Source: an uncultured Paracoccaceae bacterium
GTDB taxonomy: Bacteria; Pseudomonadota; Alphaproteobacteria; Rhodobacterales; Rhodobacteraceae
Assembly (NCBI GenBank): GCA_937872465.1
Contig: CALMSR010000057.1
Span: forward strand, 42,621 to 106,620
Direction: 5' to 3'
DNA length: 64,000 nt
Part shown: one piece after another, positions 47,071-56,308 of the stretch
Position numbering within the stretch: position 1 is the stretch's first letter
Layout of the letters: the number at the start of each line of letters is the position of its first letter
Made by a program: the position numbers and the translations under genes
The notes under the pieces: model-generated
What the model saw: the letters and a program-made list of their open reading frames with translations, nothing else
Told to the model about the DNA's origin: nothing
Databases searched by the model: none

Positions 47071-50000
47071 CGAAGGAATACCTTTCGTAGGGTCCGGGAC
47101 CGAAGAGATCGGAAACCTGGGCGACTTCAATTTCGACGCCGGACGGCGCCGCATCCGCCGCCTGCTCGGCCGCGAGATAAACCGCCTCGGGCGATTGCGG
47201 CATGAACTCCCGCAGCAGCGAGCCGCCCGAGGAGATCCTCAGGTGATAGAGTTCGCGGGATTCGCCGAGCGGCGCGTCGGTGCCCTGCCAGCTGTCGCCG
47301 TCGAGCCGCGTCCGCCGGATCCAGCTGATGCGGATATCGCCGTTGGCCTGCCGGACGGCGCCGAGATGCGCCGGCCGATAGGGCCGCAGCCCGACGCCCG
47401 CGAAAGCCTCGACGCGATGCTGATAGCTGGCGTCGTCATAGGCGCGGGTCGAGGGACCGAACCGGTAGTGCCGCTCGAGCCCGCGCGTGGACGAGGGCAG
47501 CCGGAGCTGCACCGCCGCACCGTCAAGCAGGACGAAATCCGTCCCCTCCGGCCAGACCGCCGGCATGATCCCGTCGGTCCCCGCCTGCCCGCGGAGCAGC
47601 CCGCCGAGCCGGTAGACATTCGGCGCGACCAGGTCGGCGCGCTCGAACTGGAAGACCTCCCACTCGCCCGCGCCGCCATGCCTCAGGGCCGCGACATTCG
47701 CGCCGTTGAGCACGTCGAGCTGGCTGCGGCTCTGCAGGACCCCGCGATTGATCCGAACGCGGACCGAGGCCTGCGTCCAGCTTCCCGCCTGCGCCGCGGG
47801 CAGCGCATCGAGGGTTTCGCCCATGACCGAGGGGCGGCGAACCTCGCAGTTCAGCCGGTAGCCGGCATCCTCGTTGGCCGAGTAGACGGCGATGCGCCCT
47901 GTCCAGGGCGTCCGCGTCACCGCGATATGCGGCGCATGCGGGACCTCGTCCCCGTTGAGGAGCGGAAGGTCGAGGAACTCGGCATAGGCCGGCCCCGGGA
48001 CGGGAACGGTCTCCGTCCCCCGGGTTTCGCTCCTGATCTGCGGGGCGCGATAGATGCCCTCCTCGATGCGGACGGCGCTGATCGACCGATGGCCGATCTC
48101 CTCGACCCGGTCGACCCGGAAGAGTTCCCGGCGCAGGCCGGTCGTGAAGGCGAGCACGTCCCCGGGGGAGACGGCGAGCCGGGACGGCGGCAGCGAGAAG
48201 GTCACCGCCTCGCGGGAGGTGCGGCTCTCGCTCAGCCAGCGTTCCGCGATCCCCCGGGCCGCACCTTCCGACAATACGATCGGCAGGCTCGTCTGGGCAG
48301 AATGCGATTCCGCCGCCTCCGGAGAGGTCGCCTCGACGGCACCGGCGCGGTAGTCCGGATCGCTCCGCACGAAGGCGAAGGCAACCCGGCCCGGCGTCTC
48401 CAGCTCCGGCGACCGCATGCGCGCGACGGCGGGCTTGCCACCGACCAGCACGCAATCCTCCTCGACGGCTTCGGCCGTCGGCGGCCCGCCCCGGCTGGTG
48501 AACCCGAGATCGGCATCCGTGGCATGGCTGTCGAAGGCATAGGCGAGCATCAGCGGCTGCAGGCTCTGCCGGCCCGATTCCACCGCCTCGACCGAATAGC
48601 CGGTCACGGCGCCGTGAAGCCGGGAGACGTCGATGTCCTCCAGACCGCAGCGGTTCGAGATCTCGGCGACCACATCGGCCAAGGCGGCAAGCGTCGCCCG
48701 CCCGTTCAGCCAGTGGCCGCGCTCGTAATTGTCCCCGTCGATCCAGGTCTCGAGAAGGTTGGGGAATTCCGGCCAGGGCCGTGCGTCCCATGCCCAGACA
48801 TAGGCATGGTCCATGTTCACCATGCGCCCGCCATAGACGCTCGAGAGCGGGTTGTGCGCGGGGTCCTTCCAATGGGCGAAGACCGCCTGCAGATAGCGGT
48901 ACTGGATGAAATCGTCGCGGATCCCGTTGGAATAATAGGGAAAGAAGCTCTCGGAGGACTTCGGGTCGAAGAAGACGTTCGGCTGGTTCGTCCCCTTGTC
49001 CACCGCCGGGCAGCCGAGCTCGGTGAACCAGATCGGCTTGGAGCCGGGAACCCAGGCCGTGGGCGCCGCCGCCCTGACCCCGCCCGGCCGGTTCACATGG
49101 GGGTTCGACCACCAGCCCACCAGGTCCTTGTAGCGGAAGACCCAGTGCTCGGAATGCGCGGTATCGCGGATCGGCAGCCGTTCCTGGGCGTCCCGTCCCG
49201 CGGCATCGGCATAATACCAGTCGTAGCCCTCCCCGCCGGCGACATTGCCCGCGAGATAGGCGAGATCATAGGGCGACCCCGCCGCGACATCGCGATGCGC
49301 GGTGCCGTCCCGCCAGTCCGACAAGGGCATGTAGTTGTCGATCCCGACGAAATCGATCGCCGGATGCGCCCAGAGCGGGTCGAGATGGAAGAGCACGTCG
49401 CCCGATCCGTCCTGCGGTTGATGCCCGAAATATTCCGACCAATCCGCGGCATAGCCGATCTTGGTCTCCGGCCCGAGGATCGCGCGCACGTCCCCAGCGA
49501 GCGCGCGCAGGGCCTCGACCACCGGATAGCTGGTGGCGCCGTCGCGGATCTGCGTCAGGCCGCGCAGTTCCGAGCCTATGCAGAAGGCATCCACCCCGCC
49601 CGCCCGCGCGCAGAGATGCGCATAATGCAGGATGAAGCGCCGATAGGACCATTCCGAGGGGCCGTCGTAGCGGATCGTGCTGCCGTCCCCGTCGAATTCC
49701 GAGCGCGACGCCGCGCCGAAGAAGGCGGCGACCTCGGCCCCGGCGGCGGCGGTCTTGTCGGCCGAGCCGGCGACGCCGGGCGCATGGTCGAGCGTGATCC
49801 GGCCGCGCCAGGGCACCGGCGGCTGATGCGCCGCACCGGTCCAGGGGTCGCGCAGGCCGTTCTGGGCGAGAATGTCCATCAGGATGAAGGGATAGAACAT
49901 CACCGACTGCCCGCGGGCCCGCAGGCTCTCGATCGCCTGGATGACCGTGGCATCCGCCGGCGTGCCGCCGAAGACCGGACGCCCCTCGAGCCAGCTCACT

Positions 50001-50977
50001 TCCTCGGCCCCGCCGCGCGACACTCCCGAGACCGCCCAGCGGATCGGGTCGCCGTCCTCGCCTTTCTGCTCGACCTTGGGCAGGATCCGGCACCGCCCGC
50101 AGCGCAGGTCGTCGCCGAACCAGCTGACCACCATCGAGACCGCCTTGGAATTCGGCAGCTCCACCTCGAGCTGGTCGAGCGAGGCCTCGATGTCCGGCAC
50201 GCCGCGGTCGTTGTGCACGTTGAGCGCGACGCTGTCGCCCTTGCCGCGCCGGAAGGTGACCGGCTCGGTCGCCAGCGAATATTCGCCCGTCCCCGGCACC
50301 AAGGCGACGGCCCGAACGTCGAAGGCCGGCGAGCGCGGCACGCGAGGATGCTCGGGCTGCGGCCGCCGGAACACCTCGACATTGAACTGCGGGATCCGGT
50401 TGCCGAAGGGCGTCAGGTCGAGGTTCTCGAAGACGACATAGGCGGTCCCGCGATAGGCCGGCGCCTCGTCCGCACCCTCGATCGCCGAGATCAGCGGATC
50501 GGGCAGCTGGTCCTCGGTCCCGCGGTGCAGCCGGAAGGTCAGCCCGATCTGCTGCATCGCCTGCCCGTCCGCCCAGATCCGCCCGATGCGCAGGATCTCG
50601 CCCTCGCAGAGCGCCACCGCGAGGCTCACCGAATAGCTGTATTCCCGCACCGTGGTGCCGCCGCCGCCCTTGCCGCCGACATCCTCGCTGTTGACGGTCT
50701 CGAGAAAGCGGCTCGACCAGATCAGCTGCCCGGCGATGCGCACCCTGCCGAAGACCCGCGGCAGGGCGGCACCCTCGCTCGAGCCCATCACCCGGAACCG
50801 GTCGACCCGCCCGGTCTCCACCGGCTCGGAGCCGAGGCCCATCAGCTTCTGGTCGATCACCGAGCCGAGCGTGGCGCCGATGGCCTTGCCGAGCACCATG
50901 GACGACAGGCCGGCCATCGACCCTCCGACGGCGCCGCCGAGCGCGGAGCCGGCCGCGGCCAGAACGAGCGTTGCCAT
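47063..50977 (-). CDS. GTA host specificity protein / baseplate hub (g15-type)
   Basis: The 1304-residue protein starts MATLVLAAAGSALGGAVGGSMAG. Its N-terminal part is phage tail-hub-like (ASRFLETVNSEDVG), a TIM-barrel-like glycoside-hydrolase segment follows (IGYAADWSEYFG, FVGIDNYMPLSDWRDG), and the C-terminus is rich in beta strands. In RcGTA the corresponding gene governs cell attachment and cell-wall penetration. The size fits g15 well. It overlaps g14 by 1 nt. Confidence 0.93.
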   Translation of the reverse strand: MATLVLAAAGSALGGAVGGSMAGLSSMVLGKAIGATLGSVIDQKLMGLGSEPVETGRVDRFRVMGSSEGAALPRVFGRVRIAGQLIWSSRFLETVNSEDVGGKGGGGTTVREYSYSVSLAVALCEGEILRIGRIWADGQAMQQIGLTFRLHRGTEDQLPDPLISAIEGADEAPAYRGTAYVVFENLDLTPFGNRIPQFNVEVFRRPQPEHPRVPRSPAFDVRAVALVPGTGEYSLATEPVTFRRGKGDSVALNVHNDRGVPDIEASLDQLEVELPNSKAVSMVVSWFGDDLRCGRCRILPKVEQKGEDGDPIRWAVSGVSRGGAEEVSWLEGRPVFGGTPADATVIQAIESLRARGQSVMFYPFILMDILAQNGLRDPWTGAAHQPPVPWRGRITLDHAPGVAGSADKTAAAGAEVAAFFGAASRSEFDGDGSTIRYDGPSEWSYRRFILHYAHLCARAGGVDAFCIGSELRGLTQIRDGATSYPVVEALRALAGDVRAILGPETKIGYAADWSEYFGHQPQDGSGDVLFHLDPLWAHPAIDFVGIDNYMPLSDWRDGTAHRDVAAGSPYDLAYLAGNVAGGEGYDWYYADAAGRDAQERLPIRDTAHSEHWVFRYKDLVGWWSNPHVNRPGGVRAAAPTAWVPGSKPIWFTELGCPAVDKGTNQPNVFFDPKSSESFFPYYSNGIRDDFIQYRYLQAVFAHWKDPAHNPLSSVYGGRMVNMDHAYVWAWDARPWPEFPNLLETWIDGDNYERGHWLNGRATLAALADVVAEISNRCGLEDIDVSRLHGAVTGYSVEAVESGRQSLQPLMLAYAFDSHATDADLGFTSRGGPPTAEAVEEDCVLVGGKPAVARMRSPELETPGRVAFAFVRSDPDYRAGAVEATSPEAAESHSAQTSLPIVLSEGAARGIAERWLSESRTSREAVTFSLPPSRLAVSPGDVLAFTTGLRRELFRVDRVEEIGHRSISAVRIEEGIYRAPQIRSETRGTETVPVPGPAYAEFLDLPLLNGDEVPHAPHIAVTRTPWTGRIAVYSANEDAGYRLNCEVRRPSVMGETLDALPAAQAGSWTQASVRVRINRGVLQSRSQLDVLNGANVAALRHGGAGEWEVFQFERADLVAPNVYRLGGLLRGQAGTDGIMPAVWPEGTDFVLLDGAAVQLRLPSSTRGLERHYRFGPSTRAYDDASYQHRVEAFAGVGLRPYRPAHLGAVRQANGDIRISWIRRTRLDGDSWQGTDAPLGESRELYHLRISSGGSLLREFMPQSPEAVYLAAEQAADAAPSGVEIEVAQVSDLFGPGPYERYSFDG

Positions 50978-51447
50978 CAGCTTCTCCCCATCGGAAAACG
51001 AAAGATGCCGGCGATCCGGCGCGCCCAGGCGGGCGTCAGCGCCGATTCGACGACCCCATGCCCGGAATAGGCATGGATCAGCGTCTCGAAGCCCTGCGGC
51101 GAGACCGCAAGGATGCCGACATGCTTGGCGACACTCCCGTCGCGCATGCGCAGCACCAGGACGTCGCCGGGTCGCCGCTCGGCGACCGGCAGCAGATGCC
51201 GGCCGGCCGCCGCCAGCAGATCCTCCGAGCGCTGCGGCTCCGACCAGTCCGGCGTATAGGCGGGCACGGCCTCGGGTTCCTCCCCGTGGATCTCGCGCCA
51301 GATCCCGCGCAATAGCCCGAGGCAATCCGTGCCCGCACCGCGGCAGCTCGCCTGATGGCGATAGGGCGTGCCGATCCAGGCCCGCGCCCGGGCGACGATC
51401 TCGCCGCCCTGGTCCGGGTCAGGATCTGCGTAGGCTGCGGCCGTCAT
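50977..51447 (-). CDS. GTA NlpC/P60 peptidase (g14-type)
   Basis: The 156-residue protein has the NlpC/P60 Cys in GAGTDCLGLLRGIW and the His in KHVGIL, with HAYSGHGVV after. These enzymes cut peptide bonds of peptidoglycan, helping the tail cross the cell wall. It overlaps g13 by 29 nt on the start side and g15 by 1 nt on the stop side, so the gene order is g13-g14-g15 as in RcGTA. Confidence 0.94.
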   Translation of the reverse strand: MTAAAYADPDPDQGGEIVARARAWIGTPYRHQASCRGAGTDCLGLLRGIWREIHGEEPEAVPAYTPDWSEPQRSEDLLAAAGRHLLPVAERRPGDVLVLRMRDGSVAKHVGILAVSPQGFETLIHAYSGHGVVESALTPAWARRIAGIFRFPMGRS

Positions 51448-52312
51448 GGTTCGCTCCGTCCTTGGGATAGGCCGTGACCCAATCCTCGCCGGGGATATGC
51501 GGAAATCCCCGGAAATTCAGCATGTTGGCGAACTTCTCCCGGCAGGTGCCGGCCAGCTTGTCGCATCCCGCGACCAGCCGGAGCCGGTCGCCGGCCGCCA
51601 CCGGCCAGGACGGCTCGCGCCAGAGGTCGATGCGCCGCTGCCCGTTGACCAGCCGATCCGCCTTGATCGAGGCGCGCTCGCCGGCATTGGCCCCGCCGAG
51701 CCAGGTCAGGCTGCCGTGCTGGAACCAGCCTTCGGCAAATTGCGGCAGCGCCGCGACCAGCACCAGCGCTCCCGCGCAGCCCTCCAGCGCATCGGCCTCG
51801 ACCGTGAACTCCGGCCGCGCCGTGTCGACGCCGCATTTCCCGTCCCCGAGGATCCGGTCGCAGCTGCGCAGGATGGTACGGCCCACCGGCGCGTTGAGCG
51901 ATTCCGCGAGGCCGCGCAACTCGACCTCGAAGGCCCCGTCCGAGCGCCGGATCTCGCCGAACTCGCCGCGAAAGAGCAGGACCCGCAGATCCGGCCGCGT
52001 CCAGTCGACGAGCCATTGCCGGACCTCGGCCCGGTCGAACTTGCCCGTGCGGATGTCGTCCTCCGAGACCGAAGCCGCGGTGAGCGCACCAAGCGCCTGG
52101 CCGTTGTCGACGCTGAGACCGGTGCCCGCCTGCAGCGCGCTCGCGTCGAGCCCCGATCCGGCCCGGAAGGTCAGCCCGTCGAAGACCAGATCGCCGTCGT
52201 GATCGGTGAAGCCGAAGGCCTGCCCGTCGCGGCGCACCACGCGCCAGCAGCGGCAGAGCGTCGTGGCGCCGCCGTCGAGCCGCGCCTGGAATTCGGGATC
52301 GATCCGGCGCAT
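51419..52312 (-). CDS. GTA DUF2163 tail/baseplate protein (g13-type)
   Basis: The 297-residue protein has MRRIDPEFQARLDGG at its start, FTDHDGDLVFDGLTF and ILRSCDRILGDGKCGVD, then GCDKLAGTCREKFANMLNFRGFPHIPG, the DUF2163 signature with paired Cys. The pattern may bind an iron-sulfur cluster or zinc. It follows g12 with a 1-nt overlap and precedes g14. It matches RcGTA g13 in size and position. Confidence 0.92.
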   Translation of the reverse strand: MRRIDPEFQARLDGGATTLCRCWRVVRRDGQAFGFTDHDGDLVFDGLTFRAGSGLDASALQAGTGLSVDNGQALGALTAASVSEDDIRTGKFDRAEVRQWLVDWTRPDLRVLLFRGEFGEIRRSDGAFEVELRGLAESLNAPVGRTILRSCDRILGDGKCGVDTARPEFTVEADALEGCAGALVLVAALPQFAEGWFQHGSLTWLGGANAGERASIKADRLVNGQRRIDLWREPSWPVAAGDRLRLVAGCDKLAGTCREKFANMLNFRGFPHIPGEDWVTAYPKDGANHDGRSLRRS

Positions 52313-52944
52313 CAGACCCGCACCTCGACCACCGGGATCGACGGGATCTCTCCGGCGGAGAAGCCCGCGAGGCTCGTCGCGATCCGGTCGGTGTCGAACC
52401 GCACCGGCACATCGAACGCGAAGCCCGCGCTGACCAGGACCCCCTGCCCCGGCGCCACGGCGAGGCTGACGCGGCCGGTGCTGGTGTCGACGCCGAAATC
52501 CGGCCCCTCGAAGATCTCCTGCCCGCCCACGGCCAGCCGGACGCTGCCGTCCACCGGCTTGCTGATCGGCCGCACGTAGCTCTGCGACCCGGAGGAATAG
52601 CTCTTCGACAGCTGGAATGCCGTGGTGGTGCCGTCGCCCGTGCCGATCTTCTGGTCGAAGATCCCCGGCTCGGCCGAGGGGCGGCACGATTTCCAGTCGG
52701 TCCAGTCCTTCCAGCGAAAGCCGTGGAGCTGCCCGTGCCGCGCCTCGAAGAAGGCGATGACCTCGGCCATGTCGTCGAGCGAGCGCACGCCCAGCCCGGC
52801 ATCGTAGTGCCGGCGCGAATGCGCCCAGGGCGAGTTGCGTTCCTCGTGGCCGTTGCTGAGCGTGACGATCTCGGTGCGCCGCTCGGGTCCGCCGCTCGAC
52901 CCCATGCTCAGGGCGACGGGAAACCGGACCTCGTGAAAGTTCAT
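52312..52944 (-). CDS. GTA DUF2460 tail protein (g12-type)
   Basis: The 210-residue protein shows the DUF2460 pattern: MNFHEVRFPVALSMGSSGGPERRTEIVTL, a HGQLHGFRWKDW core, and a beta-rich C-terminus ending PVVEVRV. In RcGTA it is g12, a distal tail/hub component. It lies 16 nt after the tape-measure gene and overlaps g13 by 1 nt. Confidence 0.93.
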   Translation of the reverse strand: MNFHEVRFPVALSMGSSGGPERRTEIVTLSNGHEERNSPWAHSRRHYDAGLGVRSLDDMAEVIAFFEARHGQLHGFRWKDWTDWKSCRPSAEPGIFDQKIGTGDGTTTAFQLSKSYSSGSQSYVRPISKPVDGSVRLAVGGQEIFEGPDFGVDTSTGRVSLAVAPGQGVLVSAGFAFDVPVRFDTDRIATSLAGFSAGEIPSIPVVEVRV

Positions 52945-52960
52945 GACGACTTCCTTCCGT

Positions 52961-53629
52961 TCAGAGATTGCGGCGCCCGCGCTGGATCGCCCGGTTCATG
53001 TCCGCGGCGATCTGGCTCTGCGACTTGCGGAACCCCTCCACGTCCGGCGTCGAGATGTTCATGGTGACATGCACCGTGCCGCCGCCGCCGGCGTCCGAGC
53101 GGATGCCGAGCTTGCCGTCCGAGCCGCGCGCCAGCGGCAGGATCGCCTCCGGCCCCGCCTCGCCCATCAGCCCGACCCCGCCGCGCATGGGAAAATGCGT
53201 CGGCCCGTCCACCACGCCGCCGCGGGCGAAGGCCGCGACCCGCCCGCCGGAGAAGGCGGCGCCTCCGGCGAAGGGCAGGAGGCCGCCCAGCACCGATTGC
53301 AGCCCGCCGCCCACCGCCGAGCTCACCGCGCCCTGCACCGGCGCCAGCGCCTGGTTGAGCACGGTGCCGGAGAGGCCCTTGCCGATGGTGGCGAGCGCGT
53401 CCGACAGCCGCTTGCCGTCGAAGACCACCCCGTCGAAGGCGCGCCGCAGCGATCCCGAGACCGAGCGCGACATGCCCGACGCCTCGCGCCCGGCATCCTT
53501 CATGCTGCCCTGAACGCCCTCGAGCTCGCTGCGGAACGTCGAGGTGACGCCCTCGAGCCCGGCCATCGTGCCTTCCAGCTCCGCGAACTGCGCCTCGAGC
53601 CGGCTCAGATCGGCTTCATAATCTGCCAT
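52961..53629 (-). CDS. GTA short tape-measure protein (g11-type)
   Basis: The 222-residue protein has an N-terminal coiled-coil (DLSRLEAQFAELEGTMAGL) and a hydrophobic, Gly-rich core (GAVSSAVGGGLQSVLGGLLPFAGG), then an FARGGVVDGPTHFPMRGGVGLMGEAGPEAILPL signature of tail tape-measure proteins. It is much shorter than typical phage tape measures, as for the short GTA tail. ATG 53629 is chosen; a GTG at 53635 overlapping the upstream stop is also possible. Confidence 0.9.
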   Translation of the reverse strand: MADYEADLSRLEAQFAELEGTMAGLEGVTSTFRSELEGVQGSMKDAGREASGMSRSVSGSLRRAFDGVVFDGKRLSDALATIGKGLSGTVLNQALAPVQGAVSSAVGGGLQSVLGGLLPFAGGAAFSGGRVAAFARGGVVDGPTHFPMRGGVGLMGEAGPEAILPLARGSDGKLGIRSDAGGGGTVHVTMNISTPDVEGFRKSQSQIAADMNRAIQRGRRNL

Positions 53630-53631
53630 GA

Positions 53632-53841
53632 TCACTCCAATTCCGCGGGCCGGACCGCCGGCACGTCGGGAAAGCGCGCCGAAAGCTCGGCGAGCCCGGC
53701 GCGCGACAGGGCCGCCCGGCCTTCGCCGAGACCCGCCATGAGCATGAATTCCGCCGGGGTGAGGTTCCAGAACTCCTCGGGCGGCAGCCGCAGCCGGCCG
53801 AGGCCGACCTGCATCAGCCGCGGCCAGGCGATCCTGGTCAT
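53632..53841 (-). CDS. GTA tail assembly chaperone-like protein (g10.1-type)
   Basis: The 69-residue protein reads MTRIAWPRLMQVGLGRLRLPPEEFWNLTPAEF, a pattern seen in small proteins between g10 and g11 of RcGTA-like clusters. It is a candidate tail assembly chaperone. The ATG overlaps the g10 stop as ATGA, and the stop overlaps the g11 start region. There is no slippery sequence clearly visible at the junction. Confidence 0.8.
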   Translation of the reverse strand: MTRIAWPRLMQVGLGRLRLPPEEFWNLTPAEFMLMAGLGEGRAALSRAGLAELSARFPDVPAVRPAELE

Positions 53842-54167
53842 TCCGTCTCGTCCGGGTCCGGCAGGGTGAAGGTCACCTTCAGGAGCTTCGCCGCCGCCTG
53901 CGCCGCGGCCAGCGGCCCGCCGTCGATCCGGCAGGCCACCAGCTCCGCCTCGCCGATCCGCCAGCCGCCGCCGCTCAGGCCGGCGGCGAGCAGGCTGACG
54001 AGGTCTGCGACCCGGAAGCCGCCGGTCTCGAACCGCGCGATCATCTCCAGAAGCGATTCGCTTTCCAGACGCGCCTCGAGCTCCGCCAGCGCCCCGAGCG
54101 TCAGCCGCATCACCCGCGGCGTGCCGTCCACCGAGAGCACCACCTCCCCGCGATAGGGATTGCCCAT
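53838..54167 (-). CDS. GTA tail chaperone/tail protein (g10-type, GTA_TTaw family)
   Basis: The 109-residue protein starts MGNPYRGEVVLSVDGTPRVMRLTLGALAELEARL and fits the gene-transfer-agent family g10, whose RcGTA member is a tail assembly chaperone. The start overlaps the g9 stop by 1 nt and its stop overlaps g10.1 by 4 nt. It is acidic at the end (DPDETE). Confidence 0.88.
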   Translation of the reverse strand: MGNPYRGEVVLSVDGTPRVMRLTLGALAELEARLESESLLEMIARFETGGFRVADLVSLLAAGLSGGGWRIGEAELVACRIDGGPLAAAQAAAKLLKVTFTLPDPDETE

Positions 54168-54580
54168 CAGATCGCCTGGAAGCTCAGCGCCCCGGCCGAG
54201 GCCAGCGACAGCTCGTAGACCGCCTCGCCGTCGTGGCTCCCGGAATATTCGATCGAGGTGATCAGGAACGAGCCCTCCACGATGCCGAAATCCGGCACGA
54301 TCACCTGGAAGACCGGCGCCTCGCCGGCGAAGAAGATCGCCCGCGCGCGCTCGTCCGTGGCGTCGTCGCGAAAGACGCCCGAGCCGCTGATCGCCGCGCT
54401 GCGCACGCCCGCGCCGGCGAGCAGCTCGCGCCACTGCCCGGCGCTGCCGAGATTGGTCACGTCGACCGTCTGGGCGTTGAAGGTGATCCGCGTCGCGCGC
54501 AACCCCGCGACGGTCTCGAACGACCCGCTGCCGGTCATGTCCATCTTGATCAGCAGGTCCTTGCCTTTTTGGGCCGCCAT
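54167..54580 (-). CDS. GTA major tail protein (g9-type)
   Basis: The 137-residue protein has MAAQKGKDLLIKMDMTGSGSFETVAGLRATRITFN and a YELSLASAGALSFQA end, the TP901-1-type major tail pattern. It forms the stacked rings of the tail tube. It overlaps g10 by 1 nt and has a 27-nt gap from g8, room for its own ribosome site, which suits its high copy number. Confidence 0.92.
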   Translation of the reverse strand: MAAQKGKDLLIKMDMTGSGSFETVAGLRATRITFNAQTVDVTNLGSAGQWRELLAGAGVRSAAISGSGVFRDDATDERARAIFFAGEAPVFQVIVPDFGIVEGSFLITSIEYSGSHDGEAVYELSLASAGALSFQAI

Positions 54581-54607
54581 GTCGTCATCCTCTCAGCGAT
54601 GAATTTG

Positions 54608-55027
54608 CTATGCCTGATCCACGACGGCTCTGAACCGCATGGAAATGCGTCGTTTCTCCGGCGCCGGCCCGCGTTCGGCCTTGGCGCGGAGGAAGCGCAG
54701 CGCGACGAGGCGCCCCGCCTCGAGATCGAGCGGCGCGTCGACCAGCGCCACGCAGACCGCCGCGGCGATGCGCTTGACGGTGTCGAAACCGTCGCGGCCG
54801 GAATGCGCCGTCACCTCGAAGTCATGCAGCGCGCCGGTGCTGGTCTTGGTGTCGTTCGCCCGGACCGTCTCCTCGCCGAGGGTGACGTAATCGGGCGGCA
54901 TTGCATCGGCGGGCGGCGGCAGCGGCGCGTCGTAGATCGCACCGCCCACCAGCGCCGCGAGATCCGGGTCGGCCGCGAGCCGCCGCCAGACCGCGGCCTG
55001 GAGCGCGAAGGAGAAGGCGTAGCTCAT
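54608..55027 (-). CDS. GTA DUF3168 tail terminator-like protein (g8-type)
   Basis: The 139-residue protein has the DUF3168 pattern: MSYAFSFALQAAVWRRLAADPDLAAL, DYVTLGEE and FEVTAHSGRDGFDTVKRIAAA. DUF3168 members are tail-terminator (tube capping) proteins. It overlaps g7 by 4 nt and precedes g9 by 27 nt. Confidence 0.9.
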   Translation of the reverse strand: MSYAFSFALQAAVWRRLAADPDLAALVGGAIYDAPLPPPADAMPPDYVTLGEETVRANDTKTSTGALHDFEVTAHSGRDGFDTVKRIAAAVCVALVDAPLDLEAGRLVALRFLRAKAERGPAPEKRRISMRFRAVVDQA

Positions 55028-55365
55028 GCCGCGATCCCCTCCTCGGCCTCGATCTCGAGATAGCGCCCGGCGGGATCGAATTCCGCGACGGTCAGGATGT
55101 CGAAGACCCGCGCGCCCTCGCGCAGCCGCTGCTCCGGCCGCGGCCGCGACGCCGCGCCGAAGGGCGCCCCGCGCACGAGGATGCGGTAGCGCACCCGCGG
55201 CCGCGCCACGGCGCCGAGGAAATCCTCGCGCCCCGTCCGCGTCCGCACATCGGCCCAGAGCGTGCCGAGCGGCCGCCAGGCGACCACCTGGCCGCCCGAG
55301 CCGTCGGCCTGGGTCTCGCGCTCCTCCAGCACCAGCCTTCGCACCAGATTGACGAGCCCGGTCAC
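55024..55365 (-). CDS. GTA head-tail adaptor/stopper (g7-type)
   Basis: The 113-residue protein, begun by GTG, has the head-tail adaptor pattern (VTGLVNLVRRLVLEERETQADGSGGQVVAW, TGREDFLGAVARP). It closes the portal and joins to the tail. It overlaps g6 by 4 nt at the start (GTGA) and g8 by 4 nt at the stop. Confidence 0.88.
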   Translation of the reverse strand: MTGLVNLVRRLVLEERETQADGSGGQVVAWRPLGTLWADVRTRTGREDFLGAVARPRVRYRILVRGAPFGAASRPRPEQRLREGARVFDILTVAEFDPAGRYLEIEAEEGIAA

Positions 55366-55961
55366 GCGAAGCCTCCCCCGATACGCGTGGCGCGATAGGC
55401 CTCGATCAGCACCAGCACCCCGAAGGGCATCGCGCCCGCGGCGGTGCCGCCCTCGGCGCGGTTCTCGTAGAAATGCGCCGCCAGCATCAGCACCGCCTGG
55501 CGCAGGTCGTGGGGCACGTCCTCCCAGCCGGGCCCGAAGCCGGCGGTGAAGCGGATCTCGGCCTGGCCGCCGCGCGGGATGCGCGGCAGGCTGCGGCCGA
55601 ACTTGCCCACGAGCCGCGGGCGCTGCGCGTCGCGCAGCACCGACCAGGTCCCGGCCTCCGCCTCGGTCTCGCTGCCGTCCGCCTCCTGGAAGGTGATGCT
55701 CTCGACCGAGATCACCGGGCCGACCGGCAGGCCCTGGCAGGACTCCTCGCGCCAATGGGTCACGGTCCAGGAGTAGGGCCGCGCCAGCAGCACCCGCCCC
55801 AGCCGCGCCTCGATCGCCGCCATGGCCGAGCGCAGGTAGAGCTCGAGCAGCTGGTCCTGCGCGCCGTCGTCGGCGAAGCCGCTCCCCAGCCGCAGATGCT
55901 CGGCGAAGGCGCGAACGGGAACGGCGGCCGCGGGCGGCGCGCTCAATTCGGTCAAGATCAT
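55362..55961 (-). CDS. GTA head-tail connector (g6-type)
   Basis: The 199-residue protein has the phage head-tail connector/gp6-like pattern: MILTELSAPPAAAVPVRAFAEHLRL, LRSAMAAIEARLGR, WTVTHWREE, FTAGFGPGWEDVPHDLRQAVLMLAAHFYENR. It binds below the portal. A 10-nt gap separates it from the upstream extra gene. Confidence 0.88.
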   Translation of the reverse strand: MILTELSAPPAAAVPVRAFAEHLRLGSGFADDGAQDQLLELYLRSAMAAIEARLGRVLLARPYSWTVTHWREESCQGLPVGPVISVESITFQEADGSETEAEAGTWSVLRDAQRPRLVGKFGRSLPRIPRGGQAEIRFTAGFGPGWEDVPHDLRQAVLMLAAHFYENRAEGGTAAGAMPFGVLVLIEAYRATRIGGGFA

Positions 55962-55971
55962 CGAGGACTCC

Positions 55972-56280
55972 TCAGCCCGGTGGCGTATCGGGGGCGATGC
56001 GCACCACGATCGTGCGGCAGAGCGCACGGCCGCCGCTGGTGCGGATCCGGTTTGTGAGCATGTAGACGGCGCCGGCCCGGCCGCCCTCCAGGGTCAGCCG
56101 GGTCCGGTCGTCGTCGTGGTCGGTCGTCGTCACCGCGAGGCTCGGGTCGCCGCCGCGGGCGGGGTGCACGTCGCATCCCTCGGGGGACGCGACGCACTCG
56201 TCCGGGCGCAGGTAGCCCCTGCGCCAGTCGAGGGCGACCCGCAGCGGATCGCCGGCGCGCTTGAGAACGTATCCGGTCAT
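55972..56280 (-). CDS. Extra GTA gene, fiber-tail-adaptor-like protein
   Basis: The 102-residue protein reads MTGYVLKRAGDPLRVALDWRRGYLRP, then a short DHDDDRTRLTLEGGRAGAVYMLTNRI and a TIVVRIAP end. It resembles the short beta-sandwich adaptors found in tailed phages, and no such gene is present at this position in RcGTA. It sits between the capsid and connector genes with a 152-bp gap above it and a 10-nt gap below. The function is an inference. Confidence 0.6.
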   Translation of the reverse strand: MTGYVLKRAGDPLRVALDWRRGYLRPDECVASPEGCDVHPARGGDPSLAVTTTDHDDDRTRLTLEGGRAGAVYMLTNRIRTSGGRALCRTIVVRIAPDTPPG

Positions 56281-56308
56281 GGTCTTCGGGAAAAAGGCAG
56301 GCAGGGAA

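Noticed and set aside
46955..51070. Long (1371-residue) plus-strand open frame across the g15 gene
   Set aside because: It is antisense to g15, low-complexity Arg/Pro/Gly/Asp-rich with no family pattern. The minus strand shows clear g15 features.
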